DNA from: Klebsiella michiganensis
GTDB taxonomy: Bacteria > Pseudomonadota > Gammaproteobacteria > Enterobacterales > Enterobacteriaceae
Reading direction: 5' to 3'
DNA length: 64,000 bases
Assembly: GCA_000963575.1 (NCBI GenBank)
Contig: CP011077.1
Coordinates: 4,712,001-4,776,000, forward strand
Shown: positions 53,256 to 62,210 of the stretch, piece by piece
Position numbering within the stretch: the stretch's first letter is position 1
How the letters are laid out: each line of letters opens with the position of its first letter
Translations under genes and position numbers: made by a program
The notes under the pieces: generated by a model
What the model was told of the DNA's origin: nothing
What the model saw: the letters and a program-made list of their open reading frames with translations, nothing else
The model's database searches: none

Positions 53256-55238
53256 TCATGACTTGTGGAACACGCAAACTCCGTGCGCGGGACCATGCCA
53301 TACAACCATCACGACCGGGTTGTCCTCTCCGGCAAACGGAGGAACGGCGCGCCATTCCCCCTCAGGTAGAACGATGTCCGCAACTTCTTCGGTCGCGTTA
53401 ATTGCGATAAGCCAGCGGTCGGACAGCTGGATTTGCAGGCGGTGTACGCCGTTTTGCCACTCATCGGCGCTCAGGGGCTGCGCCTCTTTGTTCAGCCAGC
53501 GAACGTTGTCATCTCCCTCTTCCCACCAGCGATTGGCGGTCAGCGCCGGGATAACCTGCCGTAGCTGAAGGAGCGCCGCGGTAAAGGTGGTCAAACCGTC
53601 GTTTCCCTGCTCCCAGTCAAGCCAGGTCAGAACATTGTCCTGGCAGTAGGCATTGTTGTTGCCGTGCTGGCTGTGGCCGTGTTCATCCCCAGCCAGCAGC
53701 ATCGGCGTTCCCTGTGAGAGCAGCAGCGTGGTGAGCAACGCATGCACGCTGTCACGACGCCGTTCCTTGGTAATCAGGCTGGCTTCAAGCCCTTCAAACC
53801 CATAGTTATTACTAAAGTTGCTGTTGGTGCCGTCGCGGTTATCTTCGCCGTTGGCTTCGTTATGCTTCTGATTAAAACTTACGCAATCCCGCAGCGTAAA
53901 ACCATCATGAGCGGTGATTAAATTAATGCTGGTGGAGGGCAGCCTTTCGCCGTGCCGATAAACGTCGCTCGAGCCGGCAAAGCGGCAGGCGAAGCCGCCT
54001 AAAGAGAGATCCTGCTGGAGCCAGAAGCGACGCATCCCGTCCCTGAAATGATCGTTCCATTCGGCAAACAGCGGTGGAAAATTACCGACCTGATAACCCC
54101 CCTGGCCGATGTCCCAGGGCTCGGCAATCAGCTTCACCCGCGACAGGTGAGGATCGTTTTTGATCGCCTCAAACAGCGGGGCATCCTGATGAAATTCCGG
54201 CGTGCGTCCCATCACCGAAGCCAGATCGAAACGGAAACCATCCACATGAAAACTGTCTACCCAGTAGCGCAGGCAGTCGATCATCTGGGCAACCACGCCC
54301 GGCGTGCTGAGATTCAGAGTGTTCCCGCAGCCGGTCCAGTTCTGGTAATCGCCGTTGTCCATTAACCAATAATAGCTACGGTTGTCGATTCCGCTCAGCG
54401 ACAGGGTTGGGCCATCTTTGTCCAGCTCTGCGCTGTGGTTCAGCACAATGTCGAGGATCACTTCAATGCCGGCCTGATGCAGCGCCTTGATAGCGCCTCG
54501 CAGCTCATTGGCCGCGTTATGGGGGTTCTGGTCTATCGCGTAGTAGCTTTCAACGGCATAGAAAGCGCGGGGGTTGTAGCCCCAATAGTTACTCAGCCCA
54601 AGCTGCGAAATGCGGGGTTCGGTAACAAAATGCGCCACGGGCAGCAGCTCAAGTGCCGTAATGCCCAGGCGCCTGAAGTAGTCGATCATCACCGGGTGCC
54701 CCAGTGCCGCATAGGTGCCACGCAACTCTTCCGGGATACCGGGGTGGAGCAGCGTCAGCCCGCGAACGTGAGCCTCGTAGATAACCGTGTTGCCCCACGG
54801 CGTTCGGAGCGGCTGGTCGTCTTCCCAGTCAAATTTCTCTCTGACCACTACGCACTTCGCCATGTGCGGGGCACTGTCTTCAAGGTTGGGCTCATCGTAG
54901 CCGCAGTGAAAATGCGGATGATCTTCGGCCCCGCCCACGACCACGCGGGCGCAGGGATCGAGCAGCAGCTTCGCGGGGTTGAAGCGGTGGCCCTGTTCCG
55001 GCTCCCAGGGCCCATGAACCCGATAGCCATAAAGCAGCCCCGGCTTGCCATCCGGCAAATAGCCGTGCCAGATATCCCCGGAGCGCGAAGGCATGTCATA
55101 GCGGCGCTCGTGGCCGTGCTCGTCGAACAGGCACAGCTCGACCTTTTCCGCATGGACAGAATAGAGCGTGAAGTTAACGCCTTTACCGTCGAAATACGCC
55201 CCGAAAGGGGCCGGGCTGCCTTGGGTAAGCTGCGTCAT
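53256..55238 (-). CDS. glgX: Glycogen debranching enzyme GlgX
   Basis: 660 residues (E. coli 657). A GH13 isoamylase-type enzyme that cuts the short branches left by GlgP. An N-terminal CBM48-like domain precedes the barrel with the catalytic motifs DGFRFDLASV (nucleophile), KLIAEPWD (acid) and LITAHDGFT. It overlaps glgB by 4 bases (ATGA) and precedes glgC by 14. Confidence 0.97.
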   Translation of the reverse strand: MTQLTQGSPAPFGAYFDGKGVNFTLYSVHAEKVELCLFDEHGHERRYDMPSRSGDIWHGYLPDGKPGLLYGYRVHGPWEPEQGHRFNPAKLLLDPCARVVVGGAEDHPHFHCGYDEPNLEDSAPHMAKCVVVREKFDWEDDQPLRTPWGNTVIYEAHVRGLTLLHPGIPEELRGTYAALGHPVMIDYFRRLGITALELLPVAHFVTEPRISQLGLSNYWGYNPRAFYAVESYYAIDQNPHNAANELRGAIKALHQAGIEVILDIVLNHSAELDKDGPTLSLSGIDNRSYYWLMDNGDYQNWTGCGNTLNLSTPGVVAQMIDCLRYWVDSFHVDGFRFDLASVMGRTPEFHQDAPLFEAIKNDPHLSRVKLIAEPWDIGQGGYQVGNFPPLFAEWNDHFRDGMRRFWLQQDLSLGGFACRFAGSSDVYRHGERLPSTSINLITAHDGFTLRDCVSFNQKHNEANGEDNRDGTNSNFSNNYGFEGLEASLITKERRRDSVHALLTTLLLSQGTPMLLAGDEHGHSQHGNNNAYCQDNVLTWLDWEQGNDGLTTFTAALLQLRQVIPALTANRWWEEGDDNVRWLNKEAQPLSADEWQNGVHRLQIQLSDRWLIAINATEEVADIVLPEGEWRAVPPFAGEDNPVVMVVWHGPAHGVCVFHKS

Positions 55239-57424
55239 GCGTCCCCCTCACGGATCAACCAGAGCGTGGACAGCGGCGGTAGCGTAATGCACAGAGAATG
55301 GTCGCGGCCGTGGCTCGGCACCGCTTCACTGCGCACCGTCCCGCTATTGCCGGCGTTGCTGCCATGGTAGTGCATGGAGTCGGTATTCAGCTCTTCGCGC
55401 CAGCGCCCTGGCTGATTAACCCCGAAGCGATAATGGTAACGCGGCACCGGCGTAAAATTGCTGGCGACAATCACTTCATTGCCTTCGGCATCTCGCCGCA
55501 CGAAAACAAAGACTGAATTAGCCTTATCTTCCACCACCAGCCATTCAAAACCGTAGCCGTCGAAATCCAACTGATGCAATGCCGCGTGACGTCGATAAGT
55601 ATGATTCAGGTCGCGCACCAGACGCTGCACGCCGTGGTGCCAGTTATCGCCCCCCTGCAGCAGGTGCCAGTCGAGGCTGCTGTCGTGGTTCCACTCTCGC
55701 CCCTGGGCAAATTCGTTGCCCATAAACAGCAGCTTTTTGCCCGGAAATGCCCACATCCAGCCGTAGTACGCGCGAAGATTGGCGAACTTCTGCCAGGCGT
55801 CCCCCGGCATACGGTCGAGAATCGATTTCTTGCCGTGCACGACTTCATCGTGCGACAGCGGCAGCACGAAATTTTCGGTGCCGTTATACAGCATGCCGAA
55901 GGTCATTTTGTCGTGGTGGTGCTGCCGGTATACCGGGTCGAGCTTCATGTAATCGAGCGTGTCGTGCATCCAGCCCAGATTCCACTTAAACCAGAACCCT
56001 AGCCCGCCCATGCTCGGTGGGCGAGAAACGCCGGCAAAATCGGTGGATTCTTCCGCCATGGTCACCGCGCCCGGCGTTTGCTCGCCGATGATTCGGTTAG
56101 TGCTACGCAGAAACTCAATGGCTTCAAGGTTCTCACGCCCGCCGTACTCATTCGGAACCCATTTTCCGCTTTCCCGGCTATAGTCGCGATAAATCATCGA
56201 GGCCACGGCATCCACGCGCAGGCCGTCAATGCCAAACCGCTCAATCCAGTAGAGCGCGTTGCCCACCAGATAGTTGCTGACTTCCCGGCGACCATAGTTG
56301 TAAATCAGCGTGTTCCAGTCCTGGTGATAGCCCTCGCGCGGATCGCCGTGCTCATACAGCGCAGTGCCGTCAAACTTCGCCAGCCCGGCATCGTCCGTCG
56401 GAAAATGGCCCGGCACCCAGTCCAGCAGAACGTTAAGCCCGGCTTCGTGGGCCGCGCCTATCAGATAAAGAAAGTCGTCGCGTGTGCCAAAACGGCGCGT
56501 CGGGGCGTAAAGCCCCTGCGGCTGGTAGCCCCAGCTGCCGTCAAACGGATGTTCGTTAACCGGCAGCAGTTCAAGATGGGTAAAGCCCATCTCTTTGACG
56601 TACGGAATGAGCTGATCCGCCAGTTCTCGGTAGCTGAGCCAGAAGTTATTGTCGGTGTGGCGGCGCCACGAGCCGAGGTGCACCTCATAAATTGAGATGG
56701 GTTGATCAAAGCCGTTAGCTTTTTGCCGCTCGGGGCTGAGCGTGGTTTTCTCCGGCAGGCCACAAATCAGCGAGGCCGTTTCGGGGCGCATTTGCGCTTC
56801 AAAAGCGTAAGGATCGGCTTTAATACGCAGCTGCCCTTCGGCATCCAGCAGCTCGAACTTATAGAGCTGGCCGCTGTGCGCCCCTGGAATAAACAGTTCC
56901 CAAATACCGCTTTCTCGCCGCAGCCGCATTGGGTGGCGGCGGCCATCCCAATAGTTAAACTGCCCCACGACGGAGACACGCCGGGCGTTAGGTGCCCAAA
57001 GCGAGAAACGCGTTCCGGTCACGCCGTCCATTGTCTCGGCATGCGCGCCCAGCGTTTCGTAAGGGCGCAAATGAGTCCCTTCTGAGAGCAGCCAGCTATC
57101 CAGCTCCTGAATCAGAGGGCCAAAACGGTAAGGATCGTCGATCAGGTTTTCCTGACCATGCCAGACAACGGCAAGCTGGTAGCGAAAAGTGTTTTTACGG
57201 CGAGGAATCAGCCCACAGAAAAAGCCGCGGAAATCGAGGCAGTCGAGCTGGGCAACTTTGCGTCCGGTCTTAGGCTCTATCACCCACACTTCGGTGGCGT
57301 CAGGCAGCAGCGCCCGGACTTCAAGTCCGGCGTCGGTTTGGTGCATCCCCAGCAGGGAAAACGGATCGGCAAAATGACCCGCAATTAGCGCATTAATCAC
57401 GTCTTTTTCCGGCAGAACAGACAT
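55235..57424 (-). CDS. glgB: Glycogen branching enzyme
   Basis: 729 residues (E. coli 728). GH13 enzyme that makes alpha-1,6 branches. A long N-terminal region with CBM48 (RFSLWAPNARRVSVVGQFNY), then DWVPGHFPTDD, nucleophile DGLRVDAVASM, acid AEESTDFAGV and PLSHDEVVHGKKS. First gene of the glgBXCAP operon; its promoter should be in the gap before asd. Confidence 0.98.
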   Translation of the reverse strand: MSVLPEKDVINALIAGHFADPFSLLGMHQTDAGLEVRALLPDATEVWVIEPKTGRKVAQLDCLDFRGFFCGLIPRRKNTFRYQLAVVWHGQENLIDDPYRFGPLIQELDSWLLSEGTHLRPYETLGAHAETMDGVTGTRFSLWAPNARRVSVVGQFNYWDGRRHPMRLRRESGIWELFIPGAHSGQLYKFELLDAEGQLRIKADPYAFEAQMRPETASLICGLPEKTTLSPERQKANGFDQPISIYEVHLGSWRRHTDNNFWLSYRELADQLIPYVKEMGFTHLELLPVNEHPFDGSWGYQPQGLYAPTRRFGTRDDFLYLIGAAHEAGLNVLLDWVPGHFPTDDAGLAKFDGTALYEHGDPREGYHQDWNTLIYNYGRREVSNYLVGNALYWIERFGIDGLRVDAVASMIYRDYSRESGKWVPNEYGGRENLEAIEFLRSTNRIIGEQTPGAVTMAEESTDFAGVSRPPSMGGLGFWFKWNLGWMHDTLDYMKLDPVYRQHHHDKMTFGMLYNGTENFVLPLSHDEVVHGKKSILDRMPGDAWQKFANLRAYYGWMWAFPGKKLLFMGNEFAQGREWNHDSSLDWHLLQGGDNWHHGVQRLVRDLNHTYRRHAALHQLDFDGYGFEWLVVEDKANSVFVFVRRDAEGNEVIVASNFTPVPRYHYRFGVNQPGRWREELNTDSMHYHGSNAGNSGTVRSEAVPSHGRDHSLCITLPPLSTLWLIREGDA

Positions 57425-57642
57425 GGCATTTTCCTTTTTTATGTGTCACCGATGACCCGCCCTACGCCTGCGTGCGGATACGACACTTATCATTGACCCT
57501 GACGAACGGCGCGCAACTCCTGTAAGCCAGTTCGCCCAATACTCACCAAAACGCTTGCGCGTGATGACTTAAGCATAGCCAACGCTTTCTCGACTCCTCG
57601 TGAAATTAATTAATGACTTTCGTTGTACCTTAAATTGCGGGC

Positions 57643-57670
57643 AAAAAAAGAGGGGCCACAAGGCCCCTCT
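57643..57670 (-). terminator. asd terminator
   Basis: AGAGGGGCC / GGCCCCTCT with loop ACAA (57649-57670), followed on the minus strand by a run of seven T. It ends 15 bases after the asd stop. Confidence 0.92.
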
Positions 57671-57685
57671 GGTAAAAAAGTGTAA

Positions 57686-58792
57686 TTATGCAAGTGACCG
57701 CAGCATTCTGCGCAGCGGTTCAGCGGCGCCCCACAGCAACTGGTCACCAACGGTGAAGGCGGAAAGGTACTCCGGCCCCATGTTCAGCTTGCGCAGGCGG
57801 CCAACTGGCGTAGACAGCGTGCCGGTTACCGCGGCAGGCGTCAGCTCACGCATGGTAATTTCGCGGTCGTTTGGCACCACTTTCGCCCACGGGTTGTGCG
57901 CGGCCAGCAGTTCTTCCACGGTCGGAATAGAAACGTCTTTCTTCAGCTTGATGGTGAACGCCTGGCTATGGCAGCGCAGCGCGCCTACGCGCACGCACAA
58001 ACCGTCAACCGGGATAACGGAAGAGGTCGCAAGAATTTTGTTGGTTTCGGCCTGACCTTTCCACTCTTCACGGCTCTGGCCGTTGTCGAGCTGCTTGTCG
58101 ATCCACGGGATCAGACTGCCGGCCAGCGGCACGCCGAAGTTATCCACCGGCAGTTTGCCGCTACGGCCAAGCTCGGTGACTTTACGTTCGATATCAAGAA
58201 TGGCGGAAGCCGGATTTGCCAGTTCGGAGGAAACTTCACCGTACAGCTGGCCCATTTGGTTCAGCAGTTCGCGCATGTGACGCGCGCCGCCGCCGGACGC
58301 CGCCTGGTAAGTTGCCACAGAAACCCAGTCAACGAGGTCATTGGCAAACAGGCCGCCCAGGGACATCAGCATCAGGCTGACGGTACAGTTGCCGCCGACG
58401 AAGGTTTTCACGCCGTTGTTCAGGCCTTCCTGAATAACGTGCTGGTTCACCGGGTCGAGGATAATAATCGCGTCATCTTTCATGCGTAGAGAAGAAGCTG
58501 CGTCGATCCAGTAACCCTGCCAGCCGCTTTCACGGAGCTTTGGATAGATTTCGTTGGTATAATCGCCGCCCTGGCAGGTCACGATGATATCCAGCGCCTT
58601 CAGCGCTTCCAGATCAAATGCGTCCTGCAGTGTACCGCCGGTGGTGCCGGCAAACGTAGGGGCTGCCTGCCCAAGCTGGGAAGTGGAGAAGAAAACCGGA
58701 CGAATGGCGTCAAAATCGCGCTCTTCCACCATGCGTTGCATGAGTACAGAGCCGACCATACCGCGCCAGCCAATAAAACCAACATTTTTCAT
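57686..58792 (-). CDS. asd: Aspartate-semialdehyde dehydrogenase
   Basis: 368 residues (E. coli 367). It reduces beta-aspartyl phosphate to aspartate semialdehyde, the branch to lysine, diaminopimelate, threonine and methionine. NADP-binding GFIGWRGMVGS at the N-terminus; the catalytic Cys136 in FVGGNCTVSL; the substrate-binding AASGGGARHMRELL. Divergent from yhgN, upstream of glgB. Confidence 0.98.
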   Translation of the reverse strand: MKNVGFIGWRGMVGSVLMQRMVEERDFDAIRPVFFSTSQLGQAAPTFAGTTGGTLQDAFDLEALKALDIIVTCQGGDYTNEIYPKLRESGWQGYWIDAASSLRMKDDAIIILDPVNQHVIQEGLNNGVKTFVGGNCTVSLMLMSLGGLFANDLVDWVSVATYQAASGGGARHMRELLNQMGQLYGEVSSELANPASAILDIERKVTELGRSGKLPVDNFGVPLAGSLIPWIDKQLDNGQSREEWKGQAETNKILATSSVIPVDGLCVRVGALRCHSQAFTIKLKKDVSIPTVEELLAAHNPWAKVVPNDREITMRELTPAAVTGTLSTPVGRLRKLNMGPEYLSAFTVGDQLLWGAAEPLRRMLRSLA

Positions 58793-58966
58793 AGCGACTT
58801 AATCCTGCAGAGATGATTGCGTGTGTAAGCGCTGGCCGTGGGCCAGAACATCACTCCACCTTACAAAATGCAGCCAAAGTCGCAAGTGAAATTAATCAAT
58901 GATATCCACCGTGTCAGAAACAAAGCTTATTAATAGAAACAACTTGCCAGTTTTTGGGGAAAACAG

Positions 58967-59560
58967 ATGACTGAAATCATATCCGCCGCGGTACTCCTGA
59001 TCCTGATTATGGACCCGCTGGGTAACTTGCCGATCTTTATGTCGGTCCTAAAACACACGGAGCCAAAGCGTCGCCGGGCCATTATGATCCGCGAACTGCT
59101 TATTGCTCTGCTGCTGATGCTTATCTTCCTGTTTGCCGGCGAAAAAATTCTCGGTTTCCTGAATTTGCGCGCTGAAACCGTGTCGATTTCAGGCGGCATC
59201 ATTCTGTTCCTTATCGCCATCAAGATGATTTTCCCGGGCCAGGAAGGCAGTTCATCCGGCCTGCCTGCGGGCGAGGAACCGTTTATCGTCCCTCTGGCGA
59301 TTCCGCTGGTTGCCGGCCCTTCTCTGCTGGCGACGCTGATGCTGCTATCGCACCAGTATCCAAACCAGATGGGGCATTTAGTCGCCGCGCTGATGCTGGC
59401 CTGGGGCGGTACCGTGGCGATTTTGCTGCAGTCTTCCCTGTTCCTGCGCCTGTTGGGTGAGAAAGGGGTGAACGCTCTGGAGCGTCTGATGGGGCTGGTG
59501 CTGATTATGATTTCCACCCAGATGTTCCTGGATGGGATCAGAACGTGGATGCGGGGGTAA
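58967..59560 (+). CDS. yhgN: YhgN, MarC-family inner membrane protein
   Basis: 197 residues, as in E. coli YhgN. Six hydrophobic segments of the MarC/UPF0056 type: IISAAVLLILIMDPLGNLPI at the start with the conserved MDPLGNLP, PLAIPLVAGPSLLATLMLLS and RLMGLVLIMISTQMFL near the end. Transport of small molecules is proposed for the family but not proven. Divergent from asd, and it converges on the lipoprotein gene. Confidence 0.92.
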   Translation: MTEIISAAVLLILIMDPLGNLPIFMSVLKHTEPKRRRAIMIRELLIALLLMLIFLFAGEKILGFLNLRAETVSISGGIILFLIAIKMIFPGQEGSSSGLPAGEEPFIVPLAIPLVAGPSLLATLMLLSHQYPNQMGHLVAALMLAWGGTVAILLQSSLFLRLLGEKGVNALERLMGLVLIMISTQMFLDGIRTWMRG

Positions 59561-59565
59561 GACCA

Positions 59566-59602
59566 CCCCTCACCCTAACCCTCTCCCTAAAAGGGAGAGG
59601 GG
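59566..59602. repeat. Palindromic repeat, copy D (half unit) after yhgN
   Basis: CCCCTCACCCTAACCCTCTC..., loop TAAAA, GGGAGAGGGG: one hairpin with the same arms and loop as the left half of copy C. The right half is missing. It lies between yhgN and a convergent lipoprotein gene, where it may serve as terminator. Confidence 0.75.
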
Positions 59603-59639
59603 ACGAATCGAGTCCTGCTCCTAACCCCCTATTTCCCCC

Positions 59640-60074
59640 TCACGAACACATATACCGATACGGCCCCGGCTGGCATGCACGCAGCAAGAGATGAAGATTT
59701 TCCTGCTTCAGCGTATACATGCCGCCAAAGAATGGATCGACAATCAGCCATCCCGGCACGCCGAAGAAGATAATGTTGCCGAAGAGATACCAGTTGCTAA
59801 AACGGGTTTCCAGCGGTAGCGACAGGGAGTAATACCCTTCATGTTTTAGCATCAACGTGTAGTTTTTCTTCCCAAAGTAGCTGCCGTCCGTCTTTTTAAG
59901 CGTCACGGACTGTGGGGTGATGCCCTGCACGGCAATCTCTCCCTTGCCATCAAAAATCGTAAAGGCGGCGCTCTTTGGCGTACTGTCGATATACACCGTG
60001 GCGTCATTATTGCTAGCCAGCGTCGCGCAGCCGGTTAACAGCGGCAATAACAGTAAGAAGAGTAATTTTTTCAT
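59640..60074 (-). CDS. Predicted outer membrane lipoprotein, PEGA-like
   Basis: 144 residues. The signal MKKLLFLLLLPLLTGC ends in a lipobox with Cys16 and Ala at +2, which favours sorting to the outer membrane. Then comes a beta-rich stretch (ATVYIDSTPKSAAFTIFDGK through KKNYTLMLKHEGYYSLSLPL) resembling a PEGA repeat, and a hydrophobic segment (NWYLFGNIIFFGVPGWLIVD, about 93-112). The C-terminus has two Cys (LLRACQPGPYRYMCS). No E. coli K-12 gene sits here, as far as I recall. Function unknown. Confidence 0.8.
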   Translation of the reverse strand: MKKLLFLLLLPLLTGCATLASNNDATVYIDSTPKSAAFTIFDGKGEIAVQGITPQSVTLKKTDGSYFGKKNYTLMLKHEGYYSLSLPLETRFSNWYLFGNIIFFGVPGWLIVDPFFGGMYTLKQENLHLLLRACQPGPYRYMCS

Positions 60075-60141
60075 GCGGTGCTCCCTTATTTACCAGGGAG
60101 TAAAAGCGTCACGGGAAGAGCGAAGCTTAACCCGTAAAAGC

Positions 60142-60169
60142 AAAACACCCGGCAATTGCCGGGTGTTTT
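60142..60169. terminator. gntU terminator
   Basis: A perfect 28-base palindrome AAAACACCCGGCAA / TTGCCGGGTGTTTT about 20 bases beyond the gntU stop, with A- and T-rich flanks both ways. It insulates gntKU from the lipoprotein gene. Confidence 0.9.
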
Positions 60170-60189
60170 TAGCAGGTTCAGACGAGAGA

Positions 60190-61530
60190 TTAGGACAGCA
60201 GGCTGAACGCAATCATCCCGACAATCGCCCCGGTGGTGCCGAGGATGGTTTCCATCATCGTCCAGGTCTTCAGCGTTTGTGCTTCAGACGCGCCGGTAAA
60301 CTTGCCGAACAGCCAGAAGCCGGCGTCATTTACGTGACTCACCACGATAGAGCCACCGGCGATACAAATCGACAGGGCTGCCATTTGAGCGCCGTTATAA
60401 TTCAGTTGCTCGATAACCGGCATCACCAGACCAACCGCCGTCAGACAGGCCACGGTTGCGGAGCCCTGAATAATACGTACCGCCGCCGCCAGCACGAAGC
60501 AGGTAATCGCGATAGGCAGGCCCATACCGGTCAGCGCTTCGCCCAATGCCGGGCCCACGCCGGAGTCCACCAGCACCTGTTTGAACACGCCACCGGCACC
60601 GATAACCAGCAGGATAATGCCCGCCGGCTGCAGCGCCTGGCCGCATACCGCCATCACTTTTTCTTTATCCATGCCCTGACGATAGGCCAGGCCATAAATA
60701 GCCACCAGGCAAGCCACCAGAATCGCGGTGAACGGGTGGCCAATGAACTCCAGCCATTCGTACAGCGAAGAGCCTGGCGCGGTAAAGCGAGCGGCAATCG
60801 TTTTCAGGCCAACCAGCACCAGCGGCAGCAGAATCAGCGACAGGCTGAAGCCAAAGGACGGCAGCTTGCCTTCCCCCAGGTGCGGCTCGGAGATGTCATC
60901 CGGAATTTTCAGCTCAACAAACTTGCTGATGAAGTTCCCGAACAGCGGCCCGGCGATAATCATGCCCGGGATCGCGGCGCACAGGCCAATCAGGATCATC
61001 CAGCCAAAGTCAGCGTGCATCTGGGAGGCCAGCAGCATCGGCGCGGGCCCAGGCAGCAGGAACGCCGCAGCGGCAGCGACGCCGGCAAACAAAGGGATCA
61101 CCAGTTTCACCAGGTTTGTCCCGGTATGACGCGCCATCGAAAACGCGACGCTAATCAGCAGCACGATAGCCACTTCAAAGAACAGGGGCAGCGCGCAAAT
61201 CAGGCCCGCCAGGCCAATCGCGTAGTGCGCGCGGCTGTGGCCGAAGGACTTCAGCATTTTGACGGCAATCTGATCCACCGCGCCGGTTTCATGCAAAATT
61301 TTACCGAACATCGCACCGAGGGCGACCACAATCGCCAGAAAGCCCAGCGTACCGCCCATGCCTTTCTGCATGGTGTCGGCGATTTTGTCGAGCGGCATGC
61401 CGGAGAAAAGCCCGGCACCAATAGAAACCACCATCAAAGCCACGAAGGCGTGCATACGCGCCTTCATTACTAAAAACAGCAGGAGCAGCACGGAGCCGAC
61501 CGCGGTTAAAACAAGCGTTAATGTACTCAC
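60190..61530 (-). CDS. gntU: GntU, low-affinity gluconate permease
   Basis: 446 residues, same as E. coli GntU. GntP family; about 12 to 14 hydrophobic segments are seen (LTLVLTAVGSVLLLLFLVMK, GFLAIVVALGAMFGKILHET, ITCFVLAAAVRIIQGSATVA, ISICIAGGSIVVSHVNDAGF-like). It imports gluconate by proton symport. Its start overlaps the gntK end by 4 bases. Confidence 0.97.
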   Translation of the reverse strand: MSTLTLVLTAVGSVLLLLFLVMKARMHAFVALMVVSIGAGLFSGMPLDKIADTMQKGMGGTLGFLAIVVALGAMFGKILHETGAVDQIAVKMLKSFGHSRAHYAIGLAGLICALPLFFEVAIVLLISVAFSMARHTGTNLVKLVIPLFAGVAAAAAFLLPGPAPMLLASQMHADFGWMILIGLCAAIPGMIIAGPLFGNFISKFVELKIPDDISEPHLGEGKLPSFGFSLSLILLPLVLVGLKTIAARFTAPGSSLYEWLEFIGHPFTAILVACLVAIYGLAYRQGMDKEKVMAVCGQALQPAGIILLVIGAGGVFKQVLVDSGVGPALGEALTGMGLPIAITCFVLAAAVRIIQGSATVACLTAVGLVMPVIEQLNYNGAQMAALSICIAGGSIVVSHVNDAGFWLFGKFTGASEAQTLKTWTMMETILGTTGAIVGMIAFSLLS

Positions 61531-62060
61531 TCTGCGCTGCCTTTGTTGATTAATGCGAGGGTGCTGGCGACAACGCCGTCCAGCGGCTGATCGATATCCA
61601 CGATCAACACGTCTTTTTCATCCGCCTGCGGTTCTTGCAGGGTTTCGAATTGGGTAACCAGCATCTGGGTTTTAAAGAAGTGGCCTTTACGCGCCTTCAG
61701 GCGGTTTTCGATCACTTCGAAATCGCCTTTCATGTAGATGAAGGAGAGGTTCGGGTTACCGTCACGCAGCAGGTCGCGATAGTGCTTTTTCAGCGCCGAG
61801 CAGACGATCAGCGAAACCTTGTTGGTGCGCTGCATCGCAAACGCGGCGTCGTTCAACGCTTTCAGCCACGGGGTACGGTCGTCGTCGTTCAGCGGCTCGC
61901 CGGAGGCCATTTTCAGGATGTTGCTGCGGGGATGCAGGAAGTCGCCGTCAAGAAACGCGGCGTTCAGCCGATGGGCAACTTCACTGGCAACGGCGGATTT
62001 ACCGCTGCCGGAGACGCCCATCAGGACGTAAATGTGGTGGTCGTGGTTAGTAGTGCTCAT
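61527..62060 (-). CDS. gntK: GntK, thermoresistant gluconokinase
   Basis: 177 residues from ATG 62060 (MSTTNHDHHIYVLMGVSGSG), where GGAG fits; a start at 62087 adds nine residues without support. P-loop GVSGSGKS at 15-22. It phosphorylates gluconate to 6-phosphogluconate for the Entner-Doudoroff pathway. First gene of gntKU, downstream of GntR operators. Confidence 0.97.
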   Translation of the reverse strand: MSTTNHDHHIYVLMGVSGSGKSAVASEVAHRLNAAFLDGDFLHPRSNILKMASGEPLNDDDRTPWLKALNDAAFAMQRTNKVSLIVCSALKKHYRDLLRDGNPNLSFIYMKGDFEVIENRLKARKGHFFKTQMLVTQFETLQEPQADEKDVLIVDIDQPLDGVVASTLALINKGSAE

Positions 62061-62100
62061 GATGGCTCCGACTCTGACACAAAGCAATGCGCCTGGTTTT

Positions 62101-62126
62101 GTTACGGGTAACTGTTACCGATAACA
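62101..62126. promoter_or_regulatory. Tandem GntR operators upstream of gntK
   Basis: TGTTACCGATAACA at 62113-62126 fits the GntR consensus TGTTACCGGTAACA-type palindrome with one difference, and GTTACGGGTAAC at 62101-62112 abuts it. GntR bound here blocks gntKU until gluconate is present. Confidence 0.7.
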
Positions 62127-62210
62127 TTTTCCTGCCTGGCTGACCATTAAGCAATAACCATTAGCTTGCAAAGTGTATAAGTGTGAGCTGCATCAAATAA
62201 AAGTTTTGGC

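Noticed and set aside
53242..53355. N-terminal extension of GlgC by 38 residues
   Set aside because: It overlaps the end of glgX, has no family match, and the ATG at 53241 carries the AGGAG site.
59917..61473. 518-residue plus-strand open frame opposite gntU and the lipoprotein gene
   Set aside because: Antisense shadow with low-complexity Gln/Arg/His composition, typical of reading membrane-protein codons backwards.
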